DNA of 64,000 nt from Symbiodinium natans (GCA_905221605.1 CAJNDS010002265.1:186001-250000), one strand, 5' to 3'; positions 26,801 through 40,600 are shown, counted from the first letter of the stretch. Translations and numbers: made by a program. The notes: generated from the sequence alone by a model not told the origin.

Positions 26801-29718
26801 CACCGTGAAGCCGCGAAGGTCTCTGCCATCTCCCTGACTCCAAGCGCTGCGGAATTGAATCTCAGAAGCCCACTTTTCTCACACGCGCTATCTTTGACCC
26901 TCTCCCTCTCTCCCCACCCCACAACACCCCACCCCCCCGTTTCTCTAGAGCCGCTGCCGGCATTCCTACTTGCATTCGTGATCGGCTCATAACTAGGAGT
27001 CAATATGTGTGACCTTCTTTCGGGCTTTCGTTTGCAAGAAGCGGCTGTGAAGACTTGCCACTCGCTTATAACTAAAGCTTGCCAGTTACGACGGGCGAAA
27101 CGTGCACATACCTCAACTGAAGCCAGTCCTAGGTTCAACCTTCACAAGCAGATCACCATCACATTCGAGTGGCAGCGACACCGTCTTGGAGGATTCATCG
27201 TCGCCAACCGCAGATGAAGCAATCGAGTAGAGCCTGGGATGCGGGGTCATGCTGATTTCTGACTGCGTCAGACTGAAGGATCTAGGTTTTCGGGCGCGGT
27301 GGGGACAAGACGAACCCGGGGCGGGCATCACGAGCTGGATTGCGGGCTTCAATGTAGCGATTTCAGGGTTTGGAGCCATTGCCAACCCTTTCGGCTTGGC
27401 AATAGCTGAGCAAAGACTGGCGATTTGCGGATGTCTCAGCCCTGAAGAAGAACATCCTTATCTTGGTGGCTTGGATTCTTGCCTGGGTCTACCAAAAAAA
27501 CTCAATACGCAATACGTCAATGCATCTCAAGACAGGGATGCTTGATAACACAAAAGCGAAGACACAAGGCAAAGATGCGCAATCCGGAGCCGACGTCCAA
27601 TGTAACTTGTAGCCCCTGAAACCTTCTTGGAACAAGAACAATACCCACTGCAACAAGCACGTACAAAACGAACACATCATGCCAGAATCATGCTCCAGTC
27701 TGCCGGATTCTGGCCGGAGTCTCGCCCTTCTTGTCTGGGCCTCCCAGGTCAGGGTTGGGGCCGCTGGGGGCTTCCGAGGTGCCTGTCGCCCCTCCATGCA
27801 TCCTTCAGCCTCCACGAACCCTTTAAACTCCAAACCATCCACACGACTTGAAGCTCTGAACCCAAAAAGCCTCCCGAAAGTTAAGCCTAAAGACTCCCGA
27901 GCCCTCTTTCAGCGCGAAGCTCATTGCTGCACTTTCGAAAGCCCACAACTTGTAACAGATTTCAGCGCCTGGTGCAATGACTCCAATGGACTGCCCTGCA
28001 CGGCGGGATTGGGGTTTCGCTTCCTTGGCCTATGAGGGCGGGTCGCCATGATGCTTAAGATGGTTCATTGTATAGCTCTTGCTCCTTCAGGTCCTCAGAA
28101 ACCAGAGCTCAGGGCTTAGAGATCTGCTTACACCCGACATCACCCATCTGCCAATCCAGCCAACACATCCGCCGTAGCTTTTACTGTATCCCAACAAATC
28201 CCACCCAAGAACTTTTCTGCATCAAGCCCTCCATATGCAAAGCTTAGGGCCCGCTCCATTCATCTCTCAGCTATGCAGCCTGAAAATGCTGAAGAGACAC
28301 CTAAGACCCTCCCTGCGCCCGTAAACACCCCTGACGCTCAGAGCTCCTTCCAGGTAGGGAACTTTGCCGCCATGATCCTCGGCTTTCGCGGGCTGGCTTG
28401 AAACTCGGTGTCGGCTGGTGCCCTCGCCGGCTTTCAGCCACAATTCAGGAGCCTCGCTTCTTCGACGCAATCTTGTCTCAAATCCGCGATGGAATCCACA
28501 ATGTCAGGCATGCCTGAATGCCCCAGATCACAAAGGCTACTCATTGGCCGCTATTGTCGTCACATGCAGCGACAGCATAAAGCTTTGAGATCATTTCTTG
28601 CGACCTTGCCTGACAGCCTAGAGCTCGAATTTTCTGACTGGCACCGACCCCGTCTATTATCCCTGCATTTGGCCTGAAAGTGTACTTTTCCTGGCTTTAA
28701 AAATCTTCAGGACGAAAGACAGGACTGTTAGGGGAACCCTAATCACATGCGGCTTCGTGTCGAAAGTGACATGGCACGTCTCCCAGTTGGCATCACCGGT
28801 GTCCTGTGTTGTAGACGAGCTACTGGCAGCATGGGCAATCACCGCTTCGGGTGCAGCATGTGCACCAACATGACAAGGGCACGCAAGAGACATGGAACCG
28901 CAAATTGAAAAGCTGAGCAGGCCCGTTCCGTCTAGAACTCTGAAACCAACTTAGCCTAGAACTCGAGGCGGCTGCAAACGCTTCTGACTAAGGTCCCGGA
29001 AACGTTGTACGAAGCACCTGCGGGGAGAAGAGGCAACACTTAGGCTTGGAAATTAACTCGGCTCAAATCGCGTCCCTCAAAACTCAATGCTTCTCAAAAA
29101 GCGGCCGACGAGTACATGATGCTTGAACCCCAACGCCCGAACCGCAAATAGAAGTCCTCCGTGATGGTGTGTGGCTGCTCCTTGTTGGCCACAACCTCAC
29201 CACAGAAGATGATTCAATAGGGGTACTTCAGGGTACTTCGGACTTCGGCTTGGGGTTGGCTTGGACCGACAGTCCAAATCTTTGCGCCTACAGACCGCCA
29301 AACGCGATGCAACGCTACCCTGAATTTGAATCGTCGACACCCGACCTTGCCTTGCCAGTGTACGGGGCCTTGGGCGTGAACAGGTTCCAGGGGATCTCCT
29401 TGCCATGGACGACCTGAGGTTTGTTAGTTCGGGTTCGAGGGGTTTCATCGGTTTTCTTGAGGTGGGGGGCTCGGCTCGGGGTTTGGCAGGCATGGTGGTT
29501 CCAGAGGAAGTTTTTCGCCCTTCTCAGCATTGAAGTCCCTATAAGCACCTGCTCAACAAGGCTCAGCCTACACCCGCGAAGCCATTCGTTCCAAAGTTCT
29601 CAATCAACCCCAAAGAAATGCTACACCCTAGAGGTCCCACATCTCTTGAGGAGGAAAACTCGCCTTGACACCCTTCTTCTTGACGGCAGCGGCCCGGCGG
29701 CTCACTGAGGACTGCGAC
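17823..29718 (-). CDS. petH: Ferredoxin--NADP(+) reductase, plastid type, 23 recognised exons
   Basis: Transfers electrons from reduced ferredoxin to NADP+ at the end of photosynthetic electron transport in the plastid, using FAD. Minus-strand exons in reading order: 29664-29718, 29351-29398, 29160-29195, 28762-28803, 28347-28377, 27969-27995, 27722-27740, 27174-27251 (start uncertain), 26227-26284, 25854-25895, 25048-25093, 24510-24555, 24130-24170, 23874-23926, 21576-21615, 21417-21451, 20922-20964, 20706-20757, 20012-20042, 19534-19594, 18560-18615, 18248-18280, 17823-17852. Phases fit throughout and TGA is at 17825-17823. Landmarks in order: PYLEGQSIGV, RLYSIASSAVGD and GVCSNH (FAD domain), ITGPTGAEMLL, IIMLATG/TGIAP (NADP site), FKGLAWLFMG, YMCGLKG and the C-terminal YHVEVY with the terminal Tyr. 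About 320 residues are recovered, the usual mature length. The first exon (SRRAAAVKKKGVK) looks like the plastid-targeting/linker zone; the start codon is not found. Introns start 12 times with GC, 7 with GA and 3 with GT. Family assignment is very firm; edges may slide a few bases. Confidence 0.95.
21616..23873 (-). other. Largest FNR intron (about 2.26 kb)
   Basis: Between the exon ending HDK and the exon starting GSRHFKG. It begins with GC and ends with AG before G. It contains several open frames on both strands, none with recognisable content. Confidence 0.7.
23874..24170 (-). other. FNR exons forming the NADP-binding GTGIAP motif
   Basis: Exon 24130-24170 reads PEDPEANIIMLAT and ends in the first base of a Gly codon; a GT donor follows. 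Exon 23874-23926 completes that Gly and continues TGIAPMRSYLRLLFHDK. The diagnostic nucleotide-binding motif of the family is therefore cut by an intron in its first glycine. The second exon lies antisense inside a long plus-strand open frame that is not itself a gene. Confidence 0.93.
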
Positions 29719-30128
29719 CTACAGGTCTGGGTGGAGGCTTGCAGGACACCCATATAACACCCAATGCAAAAACCATATGAAACTAAAACAAGCGAAGAGG
29801 ACGCTGCAGATGATTGGCGCAGCACGGGTAGTCGTGAACAGCCCCACCACACCGATCAAGCAAGTCCGAAATGCAAGGGGTTCCAACACAGGGAGGCGTC
29901 TTCGAACATTCACGACCAGACAGAAATTTGACTCTTGTGTCAAGCAGGGAAACGTTGCAAAATACCCCCACCCCCCCCCCCAAAAAACCTACACCAAACC
30001 CATTGGAAGCACGAATATATCCCGACAAGCGCATGCCACATACATGCTGCTGTCCGCGGACATCTCAAGCCCCTAAAACCAGAACCCTCGTACAAGAATC
30101 CAAAAACTAGAAGTCGAATCTGGAAGCT

Positions 30129-30180
30129 CAACCTTGAGCGCACGCCTGCTCGCAGCAAACAGGGCAGCGCTTGACAGGAG
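30129..30180 (-). CDS. Weak candidate for the FNR targeting-peptide exon
   Basis: One minus-strand frame reads ALLSSAALFAASRRALK, an Ala/Ser/Leu-rich stretch followed by arginines, as expected for the signal and transit region of a dinoflagellate plastid protein. It lies about 400 bp upstream of the first recognised FNR exon. No start codon is assigned and phase with the next exon is not shown. Confidence 0.25.
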
Positions 30181-30939
30181 TGCTGCGGGCTTCCAGTCCG
30201 TTCCGCCTGTGGAATTTGTTGCATGTTATTGGCTAAAGATGACACTTGCTACAAGGAAGGACCTCCTAAGTCGAAGCCAGGAAGATTGGGCGGTTGGGGG
30301 CTTTCACTCCACATCGGCAAAAAAGTCTTTTGAGGGTTTTTAGGCCTTTGCCCTGGGTCAACTTTTTGGAAGTTCGAACCTGCTGCTGCACCACGCAGCT
30401 GTGGACGCGCCTGCCTCGGCAGCGATGTTATCTCTCTGAGAATTGGGCTCAAGAAGTACATTCAGGGCCCTCTAAGCCTCCGCCTGCTACAGCACCGCAG
30501 CCGCCCTGCTCGTCCATCGGATTTGGGGACTTGAGGAAATGTAAAGGGCCCTTTGGGAACTTGGGATTCGCAACATCCGTCGAACCAAGTAAACTTCATG
30601 GCAAGATCGGTGCAAAACACAAACTGCTCTTCATCCCGGCGCCCAGGCTGGGAACAACAAGCATGTTCCTTGCAGTTGCCTCGACAAGCCTGCTAACACC
30701 TATGCCGCAAAACTTGAACCCAAAGCCCCTGAAGACCCAAGAAAACTGCTGCAACAATCGGTACACCAACTGCCGAGTTCGGCAAGGCCCCGTTCGCGAG
30801 CAGCGGTTCCAAGTGATACTAACCCAAACATCCTGAACCCAAAGCCATCCCACCCATATTAGTTTCGTGTCACACCATGTCGACAGTTCCCCCCTCCCCC
30901 CTCTCCCCCCCCGGCGGTATCCCCTTTCACGGCCCCACC

Positions 30940-31140
30940 CCACCCCTAAACCCAAAACCTTCATCCAAAAGCCCAAAAACCGATACCCTTAACCCTTAAA
31001 CCCCGAAACCCTAGAACCCCTAAGCCCTAAACCCTAAAACCTGCAACCCTAAGCAAACCCTGAAAACCTTATTTTAAACCCCTATGCAAAACCCACAAAG
31101 ACTTGAAAACCCTAAAGCCCCAAACCCCTCCCCCCTAAAC
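30940..31140 (+). repeat. Degenerate interstitial telomere-like array
   Basis: CCCTAAACC, CCTAAAACC, CCCTAACCC and similar words follow one another for about 200 bp with many variants. This is the longest degenerate block of the heptamer in the window. Confidence 0.6.
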
Positions 31141-32130
31141 CGCTACACCCTACGGGGGGGCCAGGCCTTGGCGTGGCGGGGCGGGGGTGCGGGAGGACTT
31201 GCCGACGCTGCGCCGTCTATGCACACGTGAACATCAGATTCCAAGTTGCGCAAGGGGGGCGGCTGCTGCCGCAGCAGGAGCAACAAAGGCCACCTGCGCC
31301 TCGGAACTGGGCATTTAAGTCTCAGGGCCTTAGCTTGGGCTTGGGGTTCATCGGGGTGTCACGAGATTTTAGAGGTTCGAGCATCTTGGGGTCGAGTTTG
31401 AGGCTTCGAAGATTCTTCGGACGGCGATGCTAGGGCTGTCGTGCCATCAACGCGCATGACAAACTATTTCAATCCACCCTCGGGCCCTGCCTTTTCAGCA
31501 ACCTTGAAATGTGAACCTGAACGCCCAAACGCCGGCAACGCCGCCAACCTTGATTCCTGGCAAGCTTCCATGTCTGGAGGCTCGTCTGCAACGGTGGCAA
31601 AAATGCAGCTGAAGCCACGAGCGGCAGTGCTGCGAGCTGCAACCCTAAACCTCAAGGAATTGTTTTGTTTTGACTGGGGGGCAGGGGGTTGAGGGGTTCC
31701 CTGCAATCTTGCAGCTCTAGTCGCAGAAGCCCACACCAAACAAATCAGTTACTTCGAATAGTGCACGAAACCCTTTCCTGTGCAAGCGCGAGATGTTTCA
31801 GCTGCAACTAATCTGCAGCACAACGTGATACCGGCCCGGAAGCTAAAGAAGCCCTCTAAACACGTTCCAGAAACAATTGAGCAATGAGCTCAACTGCATA
31901 CCATGGCAACGTGCCAATCTGCTTTTTCTCTGCTTGGGGCTTGTCTCTGCTTGGGCTGCTGGACAAACAGCGTCTGAATCAAGCGCCTACCGAACACCTC
32001 GATCGGACGCAAGAAATCAGACGATTCAAACAAAATCCCACCCTGCAAAACAGCTCGCCAAGCTCCGGCAGTGCCAGGTGCCCCAGGCTGGGGTGACTGA
32101 AGGTTAGGGCACGTCTTGAGCTTTTAGCCT

Positions 32131-32148
32131 TGTGAGAGTGAGAGCGAG

Positions 32149-32203
<55 letters not shown>

Positions 32204-32225
32204 GCGAGAGGGAGAGAGCGAGGGA
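32131..32225 (+). repeat. (GA)n microsatellite
   Basis: Nearly pure GA repeats with a few C and G interruptions. The long Ser/Leu or Arg/Glu open frames across it are artefacts of the repeat. Confidence 0.9.
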
Positions 32226-33453
32226 AACAAAACAGAAAAACAGAACACGTGTGCAATGAGCCCGAGCCCCTGTTCTGTGCTCAGTTTTGTCAAGTTTGTT
32301 TGCTGTAGGAAGCTGCGCAGCATTGCTGTTCTGCGAGTACAACTCGTCGAGCCCTTCCTGGACAAAGCGCTTTGTGGTGCATGGCTCTGCCTCTTTTGAG
32401 GTTTGTAAGGCATTCTACTAGACTTTGCTGCCACGCTTTGAGCCTTAGAGTCTCGGTCAGCCTGCGCCGCGGACTAAGGCAGGAAAAAACTGCTTAGCCT
32501 CCAGAAAATTGTGGCTTCAGGGTTGGGGTTCTTGCGCTTGACACCTCGGATCTTCAACTTCCACTTGGCACAGCCAGGGGCGGTGAGGCAAGCGTCACTC
32601 GGCCCATCCATCCCCATGTCTGCACGGCTGACTGTTTGAGTGTGTGGCCTGCCCCAACACCCTCACTGAGTGGGGCAGTGATTTTGGGTGTGAAGGGTGT
32701 AGGTGGGTCTGAGTCTAAGGGTCCTGAGTGCAGACGTGGGCGATCTCTCCGGGCAACCCAGGTGTTCAGCCTGGAATTTTCACAAGAACACACTCATTCC
32801 GACGCTCCTTAGAAGAGCCGGAAGGAACATTGAGCAGCTCCCAAACCTTGAAATGCTACGTCCTAAGTTCCGTGAACCTCTCACAAAGGTTTTCAAGGGT
32901 TGGGGTGTGCTGCTGCCCCGGGCTGCAAACCCTTGGCGTCGAGCATAACATCTCAAAACAGTCGGTCAACCTGTATCTTCGGGTTTTCAGGTGATTGGGT
33001 TGAGGCTTCGGTTAAGGTTCAAGGACTTGGGGTTGAAGGTTTTAAATGGCCGTCACTCGATGATCACATTCTCCAGCTGCAACACGAGCACTTTGGGCTC
33101 TGCGTCGGGCGCCAGGAAGCATCCCTGTTCGTGTTTAGGCTTTTCATCAACTGATGTCTGAGGACTGAAGCGCTCAGTCGAGTTCTGCAATCTGCGACAG
33201 ATGTCTCATGATTATTCTGGGCCCTTAGGGTTTAATGTGACTGCAAGGACCCTTCCCGGTTTTCGGTGACAAAAGGTGCAAATTTCTAGCCCCAAACGCA
33301 CGAACCCACGCCTCTGGCCTGAGCTCTTTTCAGCCCCATCGATCTGCAACCGCCAAATGAAGTGCAACCCCCGAGCCTTCCACTCCAGGTTCAAAAGCCC
33401 TAAGCACCCCTGCACGGCACCCACCTTCGACAGCCGCTGATCCATTCGATTGC

Positions 33454-33500
33454 CTGAAATCGCATCGAACCACGCCTCCAGTCGAGCAGGTCTGGTGTAG
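33454..33500 (-). CDS. Weak candidate exon resembling a GST C-terminal domain
   Basis: A minus-strand frame reads PYTRPARLEAWFDAIS before a possible GC donor. The pattern P-x-L-x-A-W-F-D-A-M/I recurs near the C-terminus of many glutathione S-transferase-like proteins (family knowledge). No other GST exon was found nearby and the acceptor is not of the usual AG|G type. Confidence 0.2.
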
Positions 33501-34689
33501 GGGTCTTGGCTTGCATCAAGGCGGCTCGATTTGCGCACACCAAAAGCTTCAGTCCCAAACCCGGAGTAGGGTCTAGATGGGTCTAGACGGTCTAGAGTCA
33601 AGGATCAAGGTCTGGGAAAGTCTGACTCCGCGTGACCTGGCCGTCGATTCCCGGCAACGGTCCGGGGCAGTATCCTTGGGGCAAGTGGACACGAGAAGAG
33701 TGCGAAACTTCATCTAAGGCATTCTGCCATTTATGCCGATATGTGCTTTGCATATTGAAGGTCAGGCTTGTGGCGGCGTTCATGCTCATGGATGATTTGT
33801 GCGTCATACTCCTTCTTTAAGAAGCCCCTCCGAGCCATTTACTTCGCCTTCCCTTTAAGCTTAAACCCAGAAGCTTGATCTCTTTTGCGCAGCGCTTGGC
33901 TTTCTCGGACGTTTGGGGCTTGTTTCGTCCTAGAACTGCAAACCGAAACGTCCTTTGCCCCCTCTGCTTTATCGAGGGGGCTTTGACCTGCTGGCAACAC
34001 ACTCATGTGAACCTCTGCTGTGTAAACTCTTCTGATGACTTTTGCGGTTGCGGCATCGGAGCTACAGCATTTGTTGGGATCGGAGGAAAAAGGCTTGTGG
34101 TTTAGTTTGGGACTTAGTTGCTGCTTTTCTCGTCATTCGCCTTTCTCCCTGCTTCATTGATTGATGAGTCGCAGCAACAAAGTCCAAGAGCCTACCGGCC
34201 GGCTCGTGTGAGCTGTGGCATCATGGTACGCACGGGCCAGAAAAATTCGCTCGACCCCCTCGGAAGCAGGGCCTGTCTCTCCTCCCTAGGTTTGTACCAA
34301 TGAGATGAGTGGCCTCACGTGCGCAAACGTCGCTGCCTGAGAATGCCTGAGGATTTCAAGCGCTAAAAGACTGCCTTCTTTGGCCCGCTAAAGCAAGCGA
34401 CCACTGGTTGCGCGTTCTGTAGTCTGCATTCTCGCCCGAAGACTTTGGTTATGACGAAGCTGGACTGCCAATGCTGCAAGGAAAGTAAGAACGACGCGTA
34501 ATTTAGATTGAGTCTGTGGTGAGAAATCTTGAGTAGCCAAATGGGCCCGTCGGGCATCCAAAAATTGATTTCCCCTGGAAATACTGAGCTCCACCAGAAA
34601 CTCTGTGAATTCACAGCATCTGTATGCCTTGGCGCGGTGTACGGTTTGTACGTAGACAGAAACACCTGATGCCTCCCAACCCTCAAATC

Positions 34690-37600
34690 CCTGCAGTTCT
34701 TTCGTCAAGTTGCTGAAGTTGGAGGTGGCGCTGCTGTTGGCGTTGTTCAAAAAGACCTCATGTCAAAGAAAGCTTGTAACTTGTAACCATGATGCCCATG
34801 CAATGATGCAATTTTCTCTGAAGTACCCTGTGAAGATCCAATCTGGGTCGCCGACCCACGCCTCTCGCGTGCCACCATGGCTGGCACGGGTGAAAATCAA
34901 TGACTCGGAAGAGAAGAACTTGATCTGGCGAGTGAGCTGCTTAGGGCTTAAACTTTACAGCACGTCCTTGAAGGGCTAAGAGTGTGGGCGGTTTGGGTTT
35001 ATACAGCGCGCTCGTTCTCAAAAACTGTACATCTTGGTGCGGTGAGGAACAAATAGCACTCACCACTCTCCTCAACCCAGCCTCGGATGCACCCGCACCG
35101 ATGCTGTTGTCCTTTCGTGCACGGTTGAGCACGGCAAGGAACCTGTACCTGAGCAATAGGATGGCTTTTTGTTGTCACTGTTGAAGAACCGAGGAAAGCT
35201 GCGGGCATTAAGGCTTTCAAATTTCAGGGGGCTCGACAAAAAAGTCTTGACGTTTTGGCATTAGGCTGCAAAGCGTTCCCTAGCTAGGCCCCCCTAAACT
35301 TTCAATCTCATGCAGGCCTGAAACCAGAAATCAGCAAACTCCTGTTAACCTGCAACCCCCCAACCTTAAATTAAACTGGAGTCGACTCACTGACTCACTC
35401 TGTCACTCAAATATCGTTTAAAGCGAATGCTTTTGCGTCAGCTTTCGTGACCCGCTGCCACACAGCTTTCACATCCTCCAGGCACACAAGTGAAGCAGAG
35501 TATTGGCAGAAAACACAAAATTTCACATTCAGTTCAGTGCTTTGGCAGCCCTCCACATCCAACAATTCAAGCGGGCTACTCCGTGACAGCTTTGACAGCC
35601 CTCTAAACATGCAGGCGAAGTCTAGTCTCCGACAACGAAAGGGCCAAGAGGCTGCCACGCGTCAGTGCGGAAGCGAGTCTGCCACAAAGACTCGCGCAAT
35701 GCGTCCTGGCCTCATGTTTGAGGGTTAGGAAAGCAGTGGCGAAAGTCCCAAGCCAACAGATCACGAGCATTTAGAGCCACAGGGCGTCAGGACCTCGACC
35801 CCTAAACCCTCAACCCCTAAGCCAATCCCAGTCTTTGAACCCCTCAAGGCCCAACGACACATGACACGGACTCATGGACCAAGGAGCCAGGGTTTGTGGG
35901 CCCCTGGTGTTGGTGCCCCGACAGACCCTGCTCCGTGCCTCAGCAAGCATGGTCCTTTTTGTCGGATTTTAAGTAGTACGAAGAATAAGTAGGGTGCTGA
36001 GCTTGTCGTGAAGCGTTCTTTCGGGGTCTTCGTCTGGCGGGGGTTGTTGCTGGCGAGGGCTTATGGCTTATGGCACTTGGTACCTCTCTGCATGGAGAAG
36101 GCTTGGGGAGCTTAAGTGGTGGTGAGTGCCTGAGTCGGGATCCAGTGCCAAACTGAACATAACCCATGTTACCAGACTCACCAGATCGGTACTTGACAAC
36201 TTTGCGCAGGACATGAGGCCCCGTCAACACAAAACGATCTCACGACGCACCTCCATCCAGCAAAGCTTAGTTTTAAATAAAGCCTGCAAAGCTAAACCAT
36301 GCTAAACCCCAGCCCGCCCAACATCCGACTAATCTCCACTCAAGCCGACCGAGGCTCCATAGTAGACTATCGGGATGCCCTGTGCCATCATCACCCATGT
36401 GAGCGCATTCTTGATGCGCACCTGCGCAAATCTTCAGGGTATGCACCACACACTCGTAGAAGAAGCCCCCCAGTGCAGCCGCTCAAAAAACGACTTTGAG
36501 TTCGACAAAGGACCACAGCCCAAGATGCAAAAGATCGAATAAAATCCTCCAGGAACAGCCGATTCAAACCTTTCTAGAAGCCATGCGATGCACAAAAGCA
36601 CAAATAAGCACCAAACCCCATCAATTCAAGAGTCACCTTGTCGGACTTGCAGTAGTGCTCGACGCGGGCAAATCTAAGTGCACGGCTCGTGGTGAAAACT
36701 TTGATGGCGCAGGATTTCTGGTTTGGTTGCACCCAGGATGCCGAAACGAGGCTGCTTACTGGGTCGGGGCCGTGGTCTCTCTGCCTGAAGGTGGGAGTTA
36801 TGGTGGCAGGGATTGCGGTACCTGCAACATGAACGGTGAAGCAAGCTCTTGACCACGGCTGCCCCCGAAGGCATGTGAATTGATAAAGGAAGTTTGACGT
36901 CTGAAGTGAGGATTCCAAACCATACTTCCTGAAGCCGTAGCCACAAGTTTGAAGAGTTCCATTATTCTAGGTTTAAGGATGTAAGGCTTGATCCCACTGG
37001 TGCAGCTAGGCCACTCATCATGGTTGTCCGCGAAGTTCCCCATCAAATCCTGAAGCGCATTGGTGGCGGGTGCGCCGGGTTGAGTCGTTTGAGCCCAGGC
37101 CAACAATTCACTTAAACTTCCCCAGTGTTACGTGATCGTTGCCTCAGAATGGTTTTGGAATGAACTTGGAATAGGAGTTCGAGATCTCCCGTGAGATGGA
37201 CTGGTCCAGGCTTGACACCTAGCACGCGCCAAAGCCCCCGAAGATGCAACATCCGCACGTCCAGGTTCAGACAGGTCTTAAAACCCTTGAAGACAGGCAT
37301 CAGGCTCATCAGGCCCTGGGAATCTCAACTGGGAAGTCCTTAAAGTCGTGGATCCCCGGGAGCCCGGTCGTCGAACAGACTCAGCTAAGTTCAGATTTTC
37401 CGTTTGCCGACAAGGCGCCAGCGACTCGTATCGGCCGGAGGACAATTGAGCCATCATCACCTGTCGGTCTTGGGAGTTTCAGGGTTCATGGATGTAGAGG
37501 TTGCACCAAGCCTCAACCCCGGGGAGCCCGACATCCCCCGACATCGCACTGTGAAGTTCCGAACCAAGAGCGCATGCATCCCGAAACTTGTCTTACATCC

Positions 37601-40600
37601 TTGCACTTGACCCTCGTAGGAGAGCCCCTTTCCAGAGCACGTAGAAGACCGTCTGCTACGTACTCGGAAGACATGAGAAAGCTGCCGGGAACCAGCCTGA
37701 CCCTGAAGCCCTCTAAAGTGCCCGTAGAGTGTCAGCAAAAGAAACACCGTGGACCCTCATGCAAGAGAGCAAGCAAACTCCACACTCAATTCCAAACCTG
37801 AAGTTTTATGTGGAAAACCTGGAAACTGTCGGGCCTGGGCCAATCCTGTCATGTCTGCTTGGCTGCGCCAGCTGCCCTCAGACTGTCGCTTCGCGCTCTA
37901 TGATGATGTTAGCTTCTAGGTCCGCTTGAGGAGCACGATAGTAGGTCCAAGTGTAATATGTACACCGCCTATGCCCAGAACGTGTGGTTTTTGGGAGCGG
38001 AGGGGGGTGGGGTGGGCATATATACATATATATATATATATAATTGTTCATATATGTATTTATTTATATACATACACAAAAATCCAATCACACTGTGCCA
38101 GCGGAAAAGGTTTTGGAGTGCAGCGTTGAAGGCGCAAGGCTGTATGGTGGACGTGACTATTTAATGTTTGGTCATTGCCTTGGTAAACAGCATGATGCAG
38201 TACAGGAACGGGCCTGGCTTCTGATCATTGGCGGCTTTGAATTGAAACAAACCAATGACTCGGCCCTGAAGCCCCCCAAACCCCACACGATTGCCGCAGA
38301 TTTAGTACAGGGCATAGCAGCCTAAACTGTGACCTCTGCCCAGAGCATAATGCTATGCATTGTTTTGAGCAAGCTTAGCGGCTTAGAATGCAACCCACAA
38401 ACAGCAGACAGCCCTTCGCAACACCAGACCTCTAGCAACAAACAAGAAAGCGCGAAGCTGAATTCCTGGCCTGTGTATTATACTTGGCAAACTCTGCATC
38501 CAGGATGTAGCCGCAAAAGGCTGTCGGCACCTGCATTCACAGTCCAGGTCTTCGGGTTGAAGCTGTGCTAGAAGTAAGGCTCGGAAAAGCGTATGCAAAA
38601 GCTGCCAGCAGCCCACTTCCACAGCAATACTCTCCAAAGGTCTACTTGCAATTTGCAACTCCAAGGGTCTGCCTCCTGCGGATGGCTGCAACAACCCTGA
38701 ACGGTCCCTACACTCCAGCACTGCCCCGGAAAACCTCTATACTACCTACTTTGCGACTTCAACTTGATAGCTCATGTATGCCCACATCAATCCTACAATC
38801 CTACAATAGCGGTGCAACAAGTCGGGTCCTAAACGGACTTCACGTTATCTGAGTGTCCGGGTGAGTTATGACATGCAACAAGAAGTGCAATCTGACTGTA
38901 GTCGCGGACGAGGATCTTGCCATGGCATGCCGACAGGTCTCACCCTGGCCTCCCTTGCCGTTGTGCAAGGAAGACACTTCGAGAGCGGACACCTAGAGCC
39001 CTGATTCCAAAAACAAACCAAGAGGCCGGTACAAACCCGCGAAAGGCCTCGTAGTTCCTCAGAATCCCAATGATTTCGCGTGTTTAAACAGCAAACCGCG
39101 GGCCTGGTAGAAGGGCGGGAAGTTCAAAAGCCCCGTCAAAATGCGCTCGCCCTGGGCGTCTCGCATCAGGTTTGCCTGGCGGGGGCGCTGCACCCAGGGT
39201 ATCCTCATTTGCATTTTGATTGTTTAGGCTTGTGTATGCTATCCCTAAACCCTAGTCACTTCACCCTAAACCCTACGCCCCAAACCAGGTGTTCAGCCTT
39301 TGCTTTGAAACCCTTCAACATTTTCAGTGCTGCCATCTACAGTGAATCTACTGTTCATCGGGACCTGTGTAGGAGAGCAAGCTAGATTGGAACACCCCGA
39401 GTCCATGGATAGAAGCCGTGAGGCTTCTGCCTGAGCCTATGACGAGTTCCGGCGAGTAGCCTCTCAGTGTGACAAGTGAAAATTCAGGCTTCAGGGCTGG
39501 ACGGGATAGACCTTAGACTGTGGCAAGCGTGCCCTTACTAGTCTCAATCCTGCAAAAGCTAAAGCCCCAAGCATTGAACGACCTAGCTACCCATTCTGCT
39601 ATGAATTTGTCATAAGGGCTTGGGAGATGGTTCGGTCTCGAGGCCCTGTCTCATACACCATCGCTCCTTCAACCCACCCAAAAGTCAAAGAGATGCCTGG
39701 GAGTCCTCTCGGGCCTAAACCTCCGCACCCGATGCCTTTCCGGACTCGCGCTCTTTTCACTGCGACTTGTCTTGACGAGGAATGCAGGGGCAGATGACCG
39801 CAGATGCAAGTGGGACTTCGGATCGTTTTGTAGCTTACCCATGCCACTTGTGAGCATTTGACATTCAAGGCTAAGGGGTATCCTCACTTCAAGCATCCAA
39901 ACCCCACCCACCTGCACTGCCCCCGGGAAAAGCAGCATCAGCAGCAAAGCAAAACCCTTCGCTCCCCCGCCGGAGTAGGGAAAAACTTGCCTTAGGCAAA
40001 GTCTTTGTCAGGACCAGGCCCCCTTGGCTTGACATTTGCAAACCTTTGGTATTTAGGCTCTAAGACTCGGTTTCGGGGTTTCGTGAAGAGTCGAGTGATA
40101 GGAATCTTGTGCAGGCATCTCATGTTAACCTGACACGAAAAACCGCAAAATGTGCGACCGAGAACTTCAACCTGACCACTCGCGGACATGACAATGAGGT
40201 AACCCTTTCTTTTCATGCCATACACCCAAACTTATCGTGGCACATTTAACACGATAATAACTTCTGCCACGCACCTCATCCTTGGGAGTCGGCTGTCACG
40301 ACCATCAATGTGGACTTATGAGAAGGCTCGCTTGCAAGCTTATCCTGGTACGATCGGGGACCGCCCTGTGAAAGGCGACGAGGGTCAAAGAGCCTGCCCG
40401 ACTCTGCACCTACAGTTTTGGCTACCTGTTGTTAGAGAGGGCGCGGTTCGCTCCACGAGAATTGTAGAACAATACTTCGCAGTTTCACAGACTGTTAGGT
40501 GCTGAGGCGTCGGCGTTTCTCGGGCAGTTGCCCAGGAGTGAGCATGCCTTCGGCTGACCTGGCATCTTTGATGTCAGGATCATCCAGGGGCGGTATGCCC

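Larger units (their letters stand above)
30250..34600. other. Region without a firm gene
   Basis: Between the FNR 5' end and the last recognised amylase exon. It holds degenerate CCCTAAA words (30940-31140), a (GA)n tract and one weak GST-like exon candidate. The 3' end of the amylase should lie near its upper edge, but I could not find it. Confidence 0.4.

Noticed and set aside
26419-27138. Minus-strand open frame of 239 codons
   Set aside because: It lies between FNR exons 27174-27251 and 26227-26284, in the wrong frame for both, so it is intron sequence that happens to be open.
32124-32434. Ser-Leu repeat open frames
   Set aside because: Translation of the (GA)n tract.
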